From positions 1-57,783 of the forward strand of contig QOVW01000063.1 of assembly GCA_003339605.1 (NCBI GenBank): a stretch of 57,783 nt of DNA, written 5' to 3'. Source of the DNA: Spirobacillus cienkowskii (lineage in GTDB: Bacteria; Bdellovibrionota_B; Oligoflexia; Silvanigrellales; Silvanigrellaceae). Position 1 is the stretch's first letter. Every line of letters begins with the position of its first letter. The notes under the pieces were generated by a model. That model did no database searches and was not told the DNA's origin. It saw only the letters and a program-made list of their open reading frames with translations. The translations under genes were made by a program, and so were the position numbers. Positions 35,156 through 45,418 of the stretch are shown in pieces.

Positions 35156-35323
35156 ATGCGCGATATTATTAAACTTATTTGTAGTGGAGATGGCAAGGTT
35201 TCTTGCTCAGGTAATAACCTTTATTCAACCACAAAAAATAAAAAAGCGTCTACTAAAAAGCTTGAACTAAAAAAATACTGCAAATTTTGCCGTAAACATA
35301 CTGTTCATAGGGAAAGCAAATAG
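35156..35323 (+). CDS. rpmG: 50S ribosomal protein bL33
   Basis: A 55-residue gene: [19 protein letters not shown], then a TTKNK segment, [18 protein letters not shown] and K. The last part and TTKNKK identify it firmly as L33 of the large ribosomal subunit. Cysteines are at 9, 17, 42 and 45: the second pair keeps the zinc-type C-x-x-C, while the first pair is eight residues apart rather than C-x-x-C, so it is between the zinc-binding and zinc-free forms. AGGAG precedes the ATG by eight bases. It is monocistronic, with a strong terminator at 35347-35382. No secE, nusG or tRNA genes are beside it. Confidence 0.93.
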   Translation: MRDIIKLICSGDGKVSCSGNNLYSTTKNKKASTKKLELKKYCKFCRKHTVHRESK

Positions 35324-35346
35324 ATTCTGCTAATCTATTCGCGTAG

Positions 35347-35390
35347 AAAAGCCGGTTTCTTAATTTTAAGAAACCGGCTTTTTTGTTTTG
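35347..35390 (+). terminator. Terminator after rpmG
   Basis: A 16-bp perfect stem (35347-35362 with 35367-35382, arms AAAAGCCGGTTTCTTA and its complement) and a four-base loop, followed by T-rich DNA. It is the strongest intrinsic terminator in the window, 24 bases after the rpmG stop. Confidence 0.92.
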
Positions 35391-35622
35391 CTAATATTTT
35401 AATCAAAAATATTTTCATTAATTTATAATTTCAAAATTTATTTCATTAATTTTCTTTTTAAAGAGTAAAAAATAAAAAAATTTTATTTTTTAAATTTAAT
35501 AATTAATAATTATAAAATGTTATAAAAATTATGTTTTGGCATGTAAATTGCTTAAATAATAAATTGAGTGATTTTTTTATTGTTTAAATAAAATTTAAAC
35601 TTAACAGTAAGTTAGGAAATTT

Positions 35623-37746
35623 ATGGATTCAGAGCAAATAAATAATAATAGAATTTTTGTTCCTGGTGATTTTTTATTAAATGATTTTTTGGGATTTTTT
35701 GGGTTTTTTTGTGGAAAGTTCTCTGCTAGTAATAAAGATGAACTTTGCATGATATTAAATGATATTAAATCAAAAATTTTTAATCAAGTTTCAAAAAATA
35801 AAGATTTTTTTCTTAATTTTGAAGAAATTTATAATTTATTTGAAACATTTATTATAAAGATTTTTCCTATTGTTAGTTTAAATATAAAAAAAATTGAGAG
35901 CATAGAGTTAATTTTTGTTGATTATAGTAAAAAAATTGATTCAGATTTAGAAAAAGACTTCAGAGTATTATTATGCTCTTCTGAATTGTACTTACAATCA
36001 ATAATTGAGGGTAAAAATAAAGACGTAAAAGTAACTTCCGATAAAGAAAATTTTGAAAATCATGTAAATGTAAATTTATTTGAAATAAATAATCAAATTA
36101 AAATTAAACATAATAATAAAATTTATATTATTAAAATGATGTTTTCTTATATTATTTCTGAATTTATTTTTAAAAATAAAGATTTATTTGAAGTAGAGTT
36201 TAGAGTAAATAATAAAATTAGAAATTATAGTTTTAATTTTTTAAAAGAAGAAACTGATAAGTTTTTTAAGGTAAGGCTTATTATAAATTCTATTAAGTTG
36301 GCATTTGAAGAATATAAGTCAAAACGAGGAGAAGTTATGGCTCTTCAAAAGTTTTCTAATTTTATAGAAAAATATTATGGTGGTTTTAAATTCAAAGAAA
36401 ATAGAAATGAGAAATTTTTTTATGAATATCATATCGACTACTTGTTTTATATTATTAATACCGAGTTACTAAAAAAAATGTCTGATTACAGAGTATTATC
36501 TAATAAATCTCTAGCAGAAGAAGTTTTAATTAAAAGATTAAAGTTATTGAATTATAATGGTGCTAATATATGTAAATTGTTGTATTTTAAAAAATCTACC
36601 TTTAGTTTTTTATCTTTATCTATACCCGTTGTTTTTAGCTCTAATTCAAATTGTAATGAATTAAATAATTATATTGAATTTGAAAAAAATAAAAATAAAT
36701 TTATTGATTATCATACAAAATTTTTATTAAAAAATTATGGTAATGCAAGATTAATGAAAGATTTTAAAACAACAATCGAAAAAAAATTTTATGTTAGTTT
36801 AAATCGAGAAAGTTTTTTTTCTGATATTAATAAAAATGGACAATATTATTTTAAAAAATTATATTCTATTCTTTTAATATTTTCTAATGATTACAATAAA
36901 AACTGTATTTATCGAGAAGATGAAAAAAGTAATAAAATTTTATCTGAACAAACTAATTCAAGCAAAAATTTAATAAATCATTTTGATCGAAAAAGAAATA
37001 TTTCGGTATTTCAAAGCTTAAAAATAACTCAAGAATATAAAAAAATTGATAGATTATTTTCCAGTTTTAGAGAAGGAGCTAAAAGAGGTGTTAAAGTTTC
37101 TCAGCCAATACAAGTACCAATGCAAATTGCAAAACCAAGCGGTTTTTTAAGTAGTTCTGTAAATAGTATAAAATCTTTGCCGCAAAACTCGCAAAAAAAA
37201 GAAAATATTAGTGGTGATTTTTTAAAACAGAAAAATCTAGAGTTACTCAATTCGGTTGTTGCAGAAATTTTTCAAGGTAAAAAATTATATTATCCTAATG
37301 ATCCTTTAAAAAAAGTAAGAAACTTTCTTAATAATTATAAAATTGTTATATGTATGGTATGTTTAGAAAAAAGATGCTCTCTGTTAGAGGAGGCAAAAAT
37401 TAATAAATTACGATTGCTATGGGATAATCCTGGTGAGTTTTTAAAAAAAGATAGAGATACTCTAAAAAAATTTTTTGCTTTTGAACTAATTTCTGCTTGG
37501 AAAGATAGGTCGCTTTGCTCATTAGAAGATTTTAAAAGAAAGTGTTTAATAATGGTAATTATTTTAGATAAAAAGAAACTGAAAATCAATTTATTTAGGA
37601 TTGATAATAAATATTATAATATTATTGAAAAATCTTGTGAAAAAATAAAAAGTGTTAATTTTGAAGAATTGCCTAGTAAAAAAGATGTGCGTTTAATAGA
37701 TATTATTTATTATTTAATAGCCATATTTTTTGAAATTAAATCATAA
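35623..37746 (+). CDS. Large AT-rich gene of unknown function
   Basis: A 707-residue protein with no recognised domain, no signal peptide and no clear membrane helix. It is rich in Lys, Asn, Phe and Ile. A less hydrophobic, Ser/Gln/Pro-containing region about residues 480-530 (KVSQPIQVPMQIAKPSG) looks like a linker between a large N-terminal part and a C-terminal domain of about 170 residues (LLWDNPGEFLKKD, ACTIVE-like motifs not seen). AGGA precedes the ATG at good spacing. It overlaps the converging kinase gene by six bases. It resembles the 15788 gene in size and composition, but not convincingly in sequence. Confidence 0.7.
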   Translation: MDSEQINNNRIFVPGDFLLNDFLGFFGFFCGKFSASNKDELCMILNDIKSKIFNQVSKNKDFFLNFEEIYNLFETFIIKIFPIVSLNIKKIESIELIFVDYSKKIDSDLEKDFRVLLCSSELYLQSIIEGKNKDVKVTSDKENFENHVNVNLFEINNQIKIKHNNKIYIIKMMFSYIISEFIFKNKDLFEVEFRVNNKIRNYSFNFLKEETDKFFKVRLIINSIKLAFEEYKSKRGEVMALQKFSNFIEKYYGGFKFKENRNEKFFYEYHIDYLFYIINTELLKKMSDYRVLSNKSLAEEVLIKRLKLLNYNGANICKLLYFKKSTFSFLSLSIPVVFSSNSNCNELNNYIEFEKNKNKFIDYHTKFLLKNYGNARLMKDFKTTIEKKFYVSLNRESFFSDINKNGQYYFKKLYSILLIFSNDYNKNCIYREDEKSNKILSEQTNSSKNLINHFDRKRNISVFQSLKITQEYKKIDRLFSSFREGAKRGVKVSQPIQVPMQIAKPSGFLSSSVNSIKSLPQNSQKKENISGDFLKQKNLELLNSVVAEIFQGKKLYYPNDPLKKVRNFLNNYKIVICMVCLEKRCSLLEEAKINKLRLLWDNPGEFLKKDRDTLKKFFAFELISAWKDRSLCSLEDFKRKCLIMVIILDKKKLKINLFRIDNKYYNIIEKSCEKIKSVNFEELPSKKDVRLIDIIYYLIAIFFEIKS

Positions 37747-38856
37747 ACCTTGTTTTTTCACCGGAATTTTAACCACAAAAACACTACCTTCATTTGAAGT
37801 CGATGAAACAGAAATTTCTCCCCCATGCTGTTTAACAAGCGAATATGTGATTGAAAGCCCTAATCCTGTTCCTTCTCCAACAGTTTTAGTTGTAAAAAAT
37901 GGTTCAAATATTTTATTTATAACTTTATCATCTATTCCACAGCCAGAGTCTGCAACTTCTATACAGATGAAGTTTTTTTCATCAAATCTTCTAAATTCTA
38001 TTATCCCGCCATTTTTCATCGCTTGAATTGCATTTGTAATTAAATTTAAAAAAACTTGGCCAATTTGTCCTGGACTCCCTTGTATTAAGTCATTATTTTC
38101 ATTGTAAATATTCCAAATAACTTTAATGTGTTTTTTTTGCAATAACCCTTTTGCAAGTTTTAATGTTTTTTGAATTTCTGCTAGCAAATGAAATGATTTT
38201 TGATCCGTAATTTTATTTTCTTGTCTAGAAAAACTTAATAAATTTTCTACAATTTCTTTGCATTTTTTTGCGGCAATTTCAATTTGCTAAAGATCAGAAC
38301 GATAAGGAGAATTTTTTTCAATTTCTGATAATATAACTTGAGAAAATGCCAATATTGCTGCAAGAGGGGAGTTGATTTCATGGGCAACGCCTCCAGCTAA
38401 TTTTCCAATTGCAGCTAGTTTTTCGGTGTGTGAAAGCGCTTTTAATAAATTATCTTCAACAGTAATATCACGATAATGAATAACAAAACGAGTTGCTTCT
38501 GGATTTGTGTCACTGAGCATCTTATGAGCTCTTATTGAATAAGTCTTATTTTCAATAAGTTGTGAGGTTATCCACTCAGCATCTTTTTCTTTTAAATTCA
38601 GAGTTGTGACTTGACAATGTTGGCAGGGGGCACTGCGATTTGCAAAAACTTCGTAACATTTTTTGCCATTTAAATTATGAAAATTTATCTTAGTAACTCT
38701 TGCTTTTATAGCTTTTAAATAGGCTTTGTTTTCTCGAATAATTTGGTAATTGGTATCAATCAAAACAAGAGGATCTTCAATGGTGTCGATCATGGCAAGC
38801 CATTGAAGTTTAATTTCCTCGAGAGCGGAATAACTGATCAATTCCGTCATTGCCAA
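37741..38856 (-). pseudogene. PAS-domain histidine kinase interrupted by an in-frame TAG
   Basis: Read through one TAG at 38287-38289, this is a complete sensor kinase of about 371 residues: a PAS domain (DTIEDPLVLIDTNYQIIRE, ending FVIHYRDIT), an H-box KLAGGVAHEINSPLAAI, then after the stop IEIAAKKCKEIVENLLSF, the N-box QVFLNLITNAIQAM, D-box DSGCGI and GLGLSITYSLV. The frame continues without shift, and the codon at the stop would fit GAG (Glu), so a single G-to-T change is enough. Each half alone is useless as a kinase. It starts 11 bases after lon on the same strand. Translation might continue by readthrough or suppression. Confidence 0.85.
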
Positions 38857-38867
38857 TTCTCAAATAT

Positions 38868-41369
38868 TTAATGGTGAATAAGTGGTTGATTTCCAATTGT
38901 AGAAACATTTGCAAGAGTAATTGCTTGAGAATTTTTTAATTTTGTTTCGAGTGCATCATTATTTTCCCACGCAATTGCATGCAACAACACAGTATCCATA
39001 TGATCGACAGGAATAGTTTCAATTTGTTCTAGAACATTTTTGGGTATATCAAGGAGATCTCGTTCGTTTTCTTTAGGAATAATCACTTTTTTTATTCCGC
39101 CACGGTGTGCTGCTAAGAGTTTTTCTTTTAAGCCTCCTATTGGCAATACGCGGCCTCGTAATGTGATTTCTCCTGTCATTGCGACTTCGCGGTTAAATGG
39201 TTTTTTTGTTAATGCGCTAACCAATGCTGTAGCCATTGTAATTCCGGCGCTTGGTCCATCTTTTGGAATTGCACCTTCTGGGAAATGAACATGAATATCA
39301 ATTTTTGAGTAGAATTCATCCTCAAGACCTAAAAATGCCCCACGCGAGCGCACATAGGTAAGAGCAGCTTGAGCAGATTCTTGCATCACGTCGCCAAGTT
39401 TTCCTGTAATTTTTAAGTTTCCTTTTCCGCTCATTATTGCAACTTCGGTAACCAGTAGATCGCCACCCACTTCTGTGTAGGCGAGTCCTTGCCCTATTCC
39501 TATTTCATTGCGGGCTTCTTTTTCTCCAATGCTGTGCTTGCGAGGGCCAAGATATTTTTGCACAAGAGCCGCATCAATGAGCGGTGCTTTAAAGCCTTCA
39601 AGATTTTGGAGTTTTGTTTGCGGTTGTTGTTCTACAGCGTCTTTTTCTTTAGGCAATTTGCTTGTTGTCTTTTTGTTATTTTTAAGCAGTTCTCTTGCTA
39701 TCTTGCGGCAAACACTGGATATTTCTCTTTCTAAACTGCGCACTCCTGCTTCTCTTGTATAAAATCTTACAAGTTCTTCAAGGGCATTGTTTTCAAAATT
39801 GAGTTCAGTTTTATCGAGTCCGTTTGCCTTTACTGCTTTTTGAATGAGATGTTGTTGTGCAATATTGATTTTTTCTTGTTCTGTGTAGCCACTTAAATGA
39901 ATAATTTCCATTCTATCTAATAATGGTTTTGGCACACCATTAAGGCTATTGGCAGTTGCGATAAATAAAATTTGCGAAAGATCGTAATCGAGATCAAGAT
40001 AATGATCATTAAAGGCATGATTTTGTTCTGGGTCAAGAACCTCAAGCATTGCGCTTGATGGATCGCCTCTAAAGTCTGAACTCATTTTATCAATTTCATC
40101 GAGTAGAATAACAGGATTGCCACTTCCTGATTTTTTAATTGCATTTAAAATTTTGCCAGGCATCGCTCCAATATATGTTCTTCTATGACCGCGAATTTCA
40201 GCCTCATCACGAACACCACCAAGTGCAATACGAGCAAATGTGCGCCCCGTTGAACGGGCAACACTTTTAGCAAGACTTGTTTTACCAACCCCTGGAGGTC
40301 CTACAAGACATAAAATGGGTCCTTTAATTTTATCAGAAAGACTTGTCACTGCGAGGTATTCAAGAATACGTTCCTTTACTTTTTCGAGTCCAAAATGATC
40401 TTCGTTAAGAACAGTTTCAGCAAAAATTTGATCTCGAATGACAGGAGAATAATCTGTCCAAGGTAGAGACAATACAGTATCAATGTAATTTCTCACGACG
40501 GTCGCTTCGGCACTCATGGGACTCATGGTACGCAGTTTTTTTACTTCTTTTTTTAATTTTTCTTTTGCTTCTTCGCTCAATTTTTTGGTTTTAATTTTGC
40601 TTTCAATCTCTGCAATTTCTGTTCTGATGTCATCAGAGTTACCGAGCTCTTTTTGAATTGCGTTCATTTGTTCATTTAAATAATATTCTTTTTGAGTTTT
40701 TTCCATTTGGCGTTTAACGCGAGCACGGATTTTTTTCTCAACTCGTAAAATTTCAATTTCTGATTGGATAATGCTGAATATTTCTTCTAATCTTTTTGCA
40801 GGGTCAATTGTTTCTAAAATTCTTTGTTTATCCGAAAGTTTTAGATTTGATAATTGAACGACGAGCGTGTCTGCAAGTCTGCTTTCGTCTTCGATGCTAG
40901 AAATTGAAAAAACCATTTCTGGCGGAACTTTTTTATTTAATTTTACATATGTATCAAATGCTTGCTTTACAGTTCTGACTAAGGCTTCGTTTTCTGCAGA
41001 ACGGCCACTTGGCTCTTGAACTTCTGAAATTTCAACGACAAGCATATCATTGGAGTCAATGTATTTGACAATACGACCCCTCTTTTTGCCTTCTACAAGT
41101 ATTTTAACTGTTCCGTCAGGAAGTCGGAGCAGCTGTAGAATTTGTGCAATTGTTCCAAACTCATATATTTCTTCGGGTAAAGGATCATTTGATTTTGGTT
41201 TTTTTTGAGCCGCAAGAAAGATTTCGCGGTTTTTTGCCATGGCATCATCAAGGGCTTTTATACTTTTTTCTCGCCCGACAAACAGAGGAACAACTGTGTG
41301 TGGAAAAACAAGTAACTCCCTTAAAGGCAAAAGCGGTAATGTGCGGCTTGTTGCTTTTTTATCAGCCAT
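38868..41369 (-). CDS. lon: ATP-dependent Lon protease
   Basis: Lon degrades misfolded and regulatory proteins with ATP. The 833-residue LonA form has the N-terminal substrate-binding domain with [19 protein letters not shown], a coiled coil, Walker [14 protein letters not shown], Walker [11 protein letters not shown] and the protease domain with catalytic Ser in [14 protein letters not shown] and the Lys in the following [13 protein letters not shown] segment. The 130-base gap upstream of 41369 separates it from the decarboxylase gene on the same strand and should hold its promoter. The kinase pseudogene follows 11 bases after its stop. Confidence 0.96.
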   Translation of the reverse strand: MADKKATSRTLPLLPLRELLVFPHTVVPLFVGREKSIKALDDAMAKNREIFLAAQKKPKSNDPLPEEIYEFGTIAQILQLLRLPDGTVKILVEGKKRGRIVKYIDSNDMLVVEISEVQEPSGRSAENEALVRTVKQAFDTYVKLNKKVPPEMVFSISSIEDESRLADTLVVQLSNLKLSDKQRILETIDPAKRLEEIFSIIQSEIEILRVEKKIRARVKRQMEKTQKEYYLNEQMNAIQKELGNSDDIRTEIAEIESKIKTKKLSEEAKEKLKKEVKKLRTMSPMSAEATVVRNYIDTVLSLPWTDYSPVIRDQIFAETVLNEDHFGLEKVKERILEYLAVTSLSDKIKGPILCLVGPPGVGKTSLAKSVARSTGRTFARIALGGVRDEAEIRGHRRTYIGAMPGKILNAIKKSGSGNPVILLDEIDKMSSDFRGDPSSAMLEVLDPEQNHAFNDHYLDLDYDLSQILFIATANSLNGVPKPLLDRMEIIHLSGYTEQEKINIAQQHLIQKAVKANGLDKTELNFENNALEELVRFYTREAGVRSLEREISSVCRKIARELLKNNKKTTSKLPKEKDAVEQQPQTKLQNLEGFKAPLIDAALVQKYLGPRKHSIGEKEARNEIGIGQGLAYTEVGGDLLVTEVAIMSGKGNLKITGKLGDVMQESAQAALTYVRSRGAFLGLEDEFYSKIDIHVHFPEGAIPKDGPSAGITMATALVSALTKKPFNREVAMTGEITLRGRVLPIGGLKEKLLAAHRGGIKKVIIPKENERDLLDIPKNVLEQIETIPVDHMDTVLLHAIAWENNDALETKLKNSQAITLANVSTIGNQPLIHH

Positions 41370-41501
41370 ATTGAGTTACTCCTTTGCGGTCATAATGAAT
41401 AACAATTGCGAACAGTAACGTATCTTTATAGAATCCTCTATTTAACCATTCTAAGACATTTAACTGGATTAGCAATACCAAAATATTCCAGTTATAAGTT
41501 G

Positions 41502-43202
41502 TTAAACTTTGCAAACAAAACTAACTGCTAAAGGTACTTGTTTCAAGAAGTCAGGAAACTCAGATTCAAACAAAGCATTGCCGATGGCTTCTTGTTCTTT
41601 AAGAATTTCGGAAAGTGTTTCGATTTTTATGAGGGGGTTAAAGGGAATTGCGCGCAGCACGACAATTTCTTGTCTTTCCCATACAGATTCGAGGAGAGTT
41701 CTGGAAACAAAACTGTTGCCATTTTTTCTTTGTTGTTTTTGCAAATTGATATTTAATTCATTAATAAAATCATTTATTTTTACTATTAAGGGTAGAAATT
41801 CTTTCTGTAATTTTGTAAAATTTCTTTTTAATTCAACAGTTTGTTGTGATTTGCTCAAATGATAAATGTTCTTTGCTGATTGTAATTTTACTTTTAAAAT
41901 TTTTGGGATAAAACGGTAAGTTACAATTCCTGTTTCGGGAATATTGGTCATTTCAAAACTTGGATGGCTATCAATCATTTGTTTAAATAAGAAAGCGTTT
42001 TCAATAGCATTATTAATAAGCGCTTCGTATCCTTCACGTCCTATTATTTTTATCGCAAACCAAAGTTTTAAAGAATCAAAACGTCTGCTGCCTTCAATCG
42101 AGGTTTTGCCCAAATCACCGCTTCCTTCTCTAATAATATAATTTGCATTATGTTTTATAAGATTTAGGGCATAGGCGTCTTTAAATAACACAGCGCTATT
42201 TGACAATGTGAGAAATAAAAATTTGTGACCATCTAAAACAACAGAATCTGCTTTTTCGATTCCTAATAATTTACTTTGGTATTTTTTGCTAAAAAGCAAT
42301 GCGCCTCCCCACGCAGCATCAACATGAAACCAGATTTTGTATTTTTTTGTTATGGTAGCAAGTTGATTTAAATTATCAATATTTCCGGTTTCAGTGGTTC
42401 CAGCTATCCCAATTATCGCAATAATTTTTATTTGTTGTTTTATTAATTTTTTAATTGTGTCGTCTAATTTTCTAATGTCTATATTATTACTATCTCTATG
42501 GCAAGGTATTGGTATTACGTTTTTTTCGCCAATACCAAGAATTGCAGCAGCCTTTTTGATTGAGTAATGTCCGCGAGAGCTCACAAGTACAACAGCTTTT
42601 TTACAACCACTTTTTTTAAATGCCGTATTAACGCCGTCTTTATGAATACTTGGAAATAATTTATTTCTTGCAACTAACAATGCGGTAATATTACCTATAG
42701 TTCCTCCACTACAAAAACTGCCAAGAAAATAATTAGAATCTTCAAAAATTTTTTTGTTTAAAAATTTTTTATTTTTATAAATTAAATTGTGCATCCAGTT
42801 AAGTATTTGGCGTTCAACATATGTTGCTGAAAGCGCTGTTTCTATTTTAACTACGTTTTGATTAAGAAAACTTATGATGAGATCGCATAATATTGTAAAA
42901 TTTGGGCATGCACCTGTCATATGTCCAATATAAAAAGGATGCGAAACTTTAACTGAGTTTTTAACGATATGATTCATTGTTTCAGATAAAACATCAAATA
43001 AATCTTTACCTTTTTCAGGAATCAAAAAATCTTGAAATAATTTTGCAATATCATTTGGAGAAATGTATTCATGGAGTTTTTGTCCATCTTTATTTTCGAG
43101 AAAATCTACAGCAGCACTTAATGTAAAAGTTGCCCACTTATTAAACTCCTTTTTGTCGGCGTAGGGAAAAAAATATTTTAATATTAAAGAAGAAAGATTC
43201 AT
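41502..43202 (-). CDS. PLP-dependent decarboxylase, PanP-like aspartate/glutamate type
   Basis: A 566-residue group II pyridoxal-phosphate decarboxylase. The PLP lysine is in LDGHKFLF, the Asp that binds the ring in WFHVDAAWGGAL, and the substrate region reads HPFYIGHMTGACPN with NQNVVKIETALSATYVERQ. This latter segment resembles the PanP family of Vibrio, which makes beta-alanine from aspartate for coenzyme A, though glutamate or aromatic acid decarboxylation cannot be excluded. It is a free-standing gene divergent from the HU gene. Confidence 0.8.
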   Translation of the reverse strand: MNLSSLILKYFFPYADKKEFNKWATFTLSAAVDFLENKDGQKLHEYISPNDIAKLFQDFLIPEKGKDLFDVLSETMNHIVKNSVKVSHPFYIGHMTGACPNFTILCDLIISFLNQNVVKIETALSATYVERQILNWMHNLIYKNKKFLNKKIFEDSNYFLGSFCSGGTIGNITALLVARNKLFPSIHKDGVNTAFKKSGCKKAVVLVSSRGHYSIKKAAAILGIGEKNVIPIPCHRDSNNIDIRKLDDTIKKLIKQQIKIIAIIGIAGTTETGNIDNLNQLATITKKYKIWFHVDAAWGGALLFSKKYQSKLLGIEKADSVVLDGHKFLFLTLSNSAVLFKDAYALNLIKHNANYIIREGSGDLGKTSIEGSRRFDSLKLWFAIKIIGREGYEALINNAIENAFLFKQMIDSHPSFEMTNIPETGIVTYRFIPKILKVKLQSAKNIYHLSKSQQTVELKRNFTKLQKEFLPLIVKINDFINELNINLQKQQRKNGNSFVSRTLLESVWERQEIVVLRAIPFNPLIKIETLSEILKEQEAIGNALFESEFPDFLKQVPLAVSFVCKV

Positions 43203-43421
43203 GTTTATCGCTTGTCCTAATTTATTGTAATCTTCTCTAGTTCAGCCTTTCTTTTCTGGTACTCGCCAATAGAATTTTGTTTTAATAAACTACTGTGAAT
43301 TTTCTTTTCGGTAAATTGGATCAGATTTTTTTACTGCAAATCTTGCATTATGAGCGAATGAAATGTAAATACAAATTTCCGGGTAATCGGTGTCTTTAAT
43401 TAACACATGGAGTTTTATATT

Positions 43422-43757
43422 ATGGCAAAGACAAAAAGTTCAATCACAACAGTTCCTACTAGCGCAATCATTGCTGATGTTTCAGCGCGTTTTGATCAGT
43501 TACCTAAAAAAATTACGAAAGAAGTTATCTCCGCATTCTTAGAAGCGATTGAAGATAATGTTGCTGGAGGACATAAGGTTCGTATTGATAAAGTTGGAAT
43601 TTTGACTTGTAAAGATCGTGCAGCACGCAAAGGTCGTAATCCTCAAACAGGCGAAGAAATTAAAATACCTGCTTCAAAGAAAATTAGTTTTCGTGTTGCA
43701 AAATCTTTAAAAGAAAGAGTTGGAGTCGCTAAAAAAGCTTCTGCAAAAAAGAAATAA
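43422..43757 (+). CDS. HU-like DNA-bending protein
   Basis: A 111-residue member of the HU/IHF family. The N-terminal 25 residues are a Ser/Thr-rich extension; then come the helical dimerisation part (ITKEVISAFLEAIEDNV) and the beta-arm with RNPQTGEEIKIPASKKISF, which inserts Pro into the DNA minor groove. The C-terminal tail is Lys/Ala-rich (GVAKKASAKKK), as in some phage and plant-associated HU-like proteins. The ATG at 43422 follows GGAG by nine bases; the frame opens five codons earlier. It converges with an IHF-type gene, 14 bases away. Confidence 0.88.
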   Translation: MAKTKSSITTVPTSAIIADVSARFDQLPKKITKEVISAFLEAIEDNVAGGHKVRIDKVGILTCKDRAARKGRNPQTGEEIKIPASKKISFRVAKSLKERVGVAKKASAKKK

Positions 43758-43771
43758 TTTAATTATTTCTT

Positions 43772-44113
43772 TTATTCGTTGTAGTCATCTTCGTGAGTAC
43801 CTGCCATTACAACCTTACTATCATCTAGGTCAGCATTATTAACAGCCTCTCTTAGTTTCTCGGAAGGATGGAAGGTCACCACTCTACGCGCAGAGATTTC
43901 AATACGTTGTCCTGTATGAGGATTTCTCCCTGGACGACTTCTCTTTTCACGTACGACCCATTTTCCAAAACCGGAAATTTTAACTTCTTCACCATTTTCA
44001 AGTTTAGATTTAATGGATTCTAAAATACTTTCCACCAAGTTCTTTGCTTCTTGTGAAGAAAACTGAGTCTTGGAACGAATTAATTCGACAATCTTGTCTT
44101 TGGTTAGAGTCAT
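43772..44113 (-). CDS. Integration host factor alpha-like protein
   Basis: A 113-residue HU/IHF-family protein, closest to IHF alpha: [18 protein letters not shown] at the start and the beta-arm [23 protein letters not shown] with the DNA-intercalating Pro. An acidic tail (GTHEDDYNE) extends the usual length by about 15 residues. The ATG at 44113 has AGAGGG close upstream. No partner beta subunit is in the window; it may form a homodimer or pair elsewhere. The gene converges with the HU-like gene. Confidence 0.88.
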   Translation of the reverse strand: MTLTKDKIVELIRSKTQFSSQEAKNLVESILESIKSKLENGEEVKISGFGKWVVREKRSRPGRNPHTGQRIEISARRVVTFHPSEKLREAVNNADLDDSKVVMAGTHEDDYNE

Positions 44114-44369
44114 AATTACCCTCTTATAGATAGCTAGCAAGAACTTTATAGTTCTATTTTTTCACATTCTTCTGGACAAACACAATCCCCATCAGTGTCA
44201 ACTTTTCCCCTGTGGTCAATAGCCTTTACGACAAAAAATAGGAAAAAGGAAGCTTTTATTGCTTACCATTTTTTTTTGAAAGATGCACTGGATTGTAAAT
44301 AAAATTTTAACATGATATTGGTATTGTCTGTATTTTCAGTTTTTTAAAGAACTTAGGAGTCTCCTTAAA

Positions 44370-45413
44370 ATGCAAGAATTCGATCGAAATGCCACAAATA
44401 AACCTATCCAAAAAACTTTAAGTGAAAAAAAAAGATTTTTAACTGGTGTAAAGCCAACTGGTGAGGTTCATCTTGGCAATTATTTTGGATCCGTGAAACC
44501 TTGTATTGAGCTGTCAAAAGATTCTAAAAATGAAGTTATTTTAATGTGCGTCGATTGGCATGGTTTGACAAATAAGAGAGAAATTGTGAAGCCAGGACAA
44601 TTGACACACCCTTTGATATCCATTTACCTTGCTCTTGGTTTTGAAATTTCAAAAAACGCAATTATTTTACAAAGTGACTTTAGACAAATTCAAGAAAACG
44701 CGTGGTACCTATCCTGTGCAACAGCGGTTGGTCAGTTAGAGCGCTCCCACGCATATAAAGATGCGATTGCAAATGGGAAACAGCCAACTGCAGGTTTGTT
44801 TTTTTACCCATCCTTAATGAGCGCCGATATTGTCACTTTTGACAGTCAATATGTTCCTGTTGGTAAGGATCAATCACAGCATCTCGAGTATGCCTCTGAT
44901 ATGGTAAAATTATTTAACAACTTAACTGCAACAGATGTATTTATTGAACCGACGCCTATTATTCAAGACGTACCTTTATTACTAGGTATTGATGGCGATC
45001 GGAAAATGAGCAAAAGCTATAATAATACAATACCTATTTTTACAACTAAAAAAGAACTCGAAAAAAAGGTAAAAGAAATTAAAACTGATTCTAAAACCTT
45101 AGACGAACCCAAAAACCCAGATGATTGTTTGATTTTTCAAATATTCAAAACGTTTGCGTCAACAGAAGCTATCAACTATATGAAGGATCGATTGGAAAAA
45201 GGGTTTGGATATGGCTATGGTCACGCAAAAAAAGATTTTGTTGATGAGCATGAACGTGTGTTTGGAACAAAACGAGAATTGTATGAGTACTACTGCAATC
45301 ATTATTCCGAGGTTCGCGAATTGTTACAGCCAGGCTACCAAAATGCAAAACGCTATGCGGACTCTGTTACGCAGCGAGCGCGCAATGCTTTAGGTCTTCG
45401 CTCTTACCTATAA
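44370..45413 (+). CDS. trpS: Tryptophanyl-tRNA synthetase
   Basis: The 347-residue enzyme charges tRNA-Trp. The class I signatures are HLGNYFGS (HIGH variant) and KMSKSYNN; GLFFYPSLMSADIV and VPVGKDQSQHLEYA are typical of bacterial TrpS. An N-terminal extension of about 20 residues precedes the catalytic core. AGGAG lies ten bases before the ATG. Its stop lies five bases from that of the converging pyruvate kinase gene. It is unlinked to trp biosynthesis genes here. Confidence 0.95.
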   Translation: MQEFDRNATNKPIQKTLSEKKRFLTGVKPTGEVHLGNYFGSVKPCIELSKDSKNEVILMCVDWHGLTNKREIVKPGQLTHPLISIYLALGFEISKNAIILQSDFRQIQENAWYLSCATAVGQLERSHAYKDAIANGKQPTAGLFFYPSLMSADIVTFDSQYVPVGKDQSQHLEYASDMVKLFNNLTATDVFIEPTPIIQDVPLLLGIDGDRKMSKSYNNTIPIFTTKKELEKKVKEIKTDSKTLDEPKNPDDCLIFQIFKTFASTEAINYMKDRLEKGFGYGYGHAKKDFVDEHERVFGTKRELYEYYCNHYSEVRELLQPGYQNAKRYADSVTQRARNALGLRSYL

Positions 45414-45418
45414 TTATA

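Noticed and set aside
35073-35270. 65-residue plus-strand frame across the rpmG start
   Set aside because: Lies in a different frame from bL33, which is certain.
15788-37746. Homology between the two 700-residue unknown proteins
   Set aside because: Size and composition are alike, but I could find no aligned motif beyond a short Y-G-G pattern.
38287-38289. TAG reassigned to an amino acid in this organism
   Set aside because: Other genes, such as YifB and rpmG, end normally at TAG, and only this gene contains an internal one.
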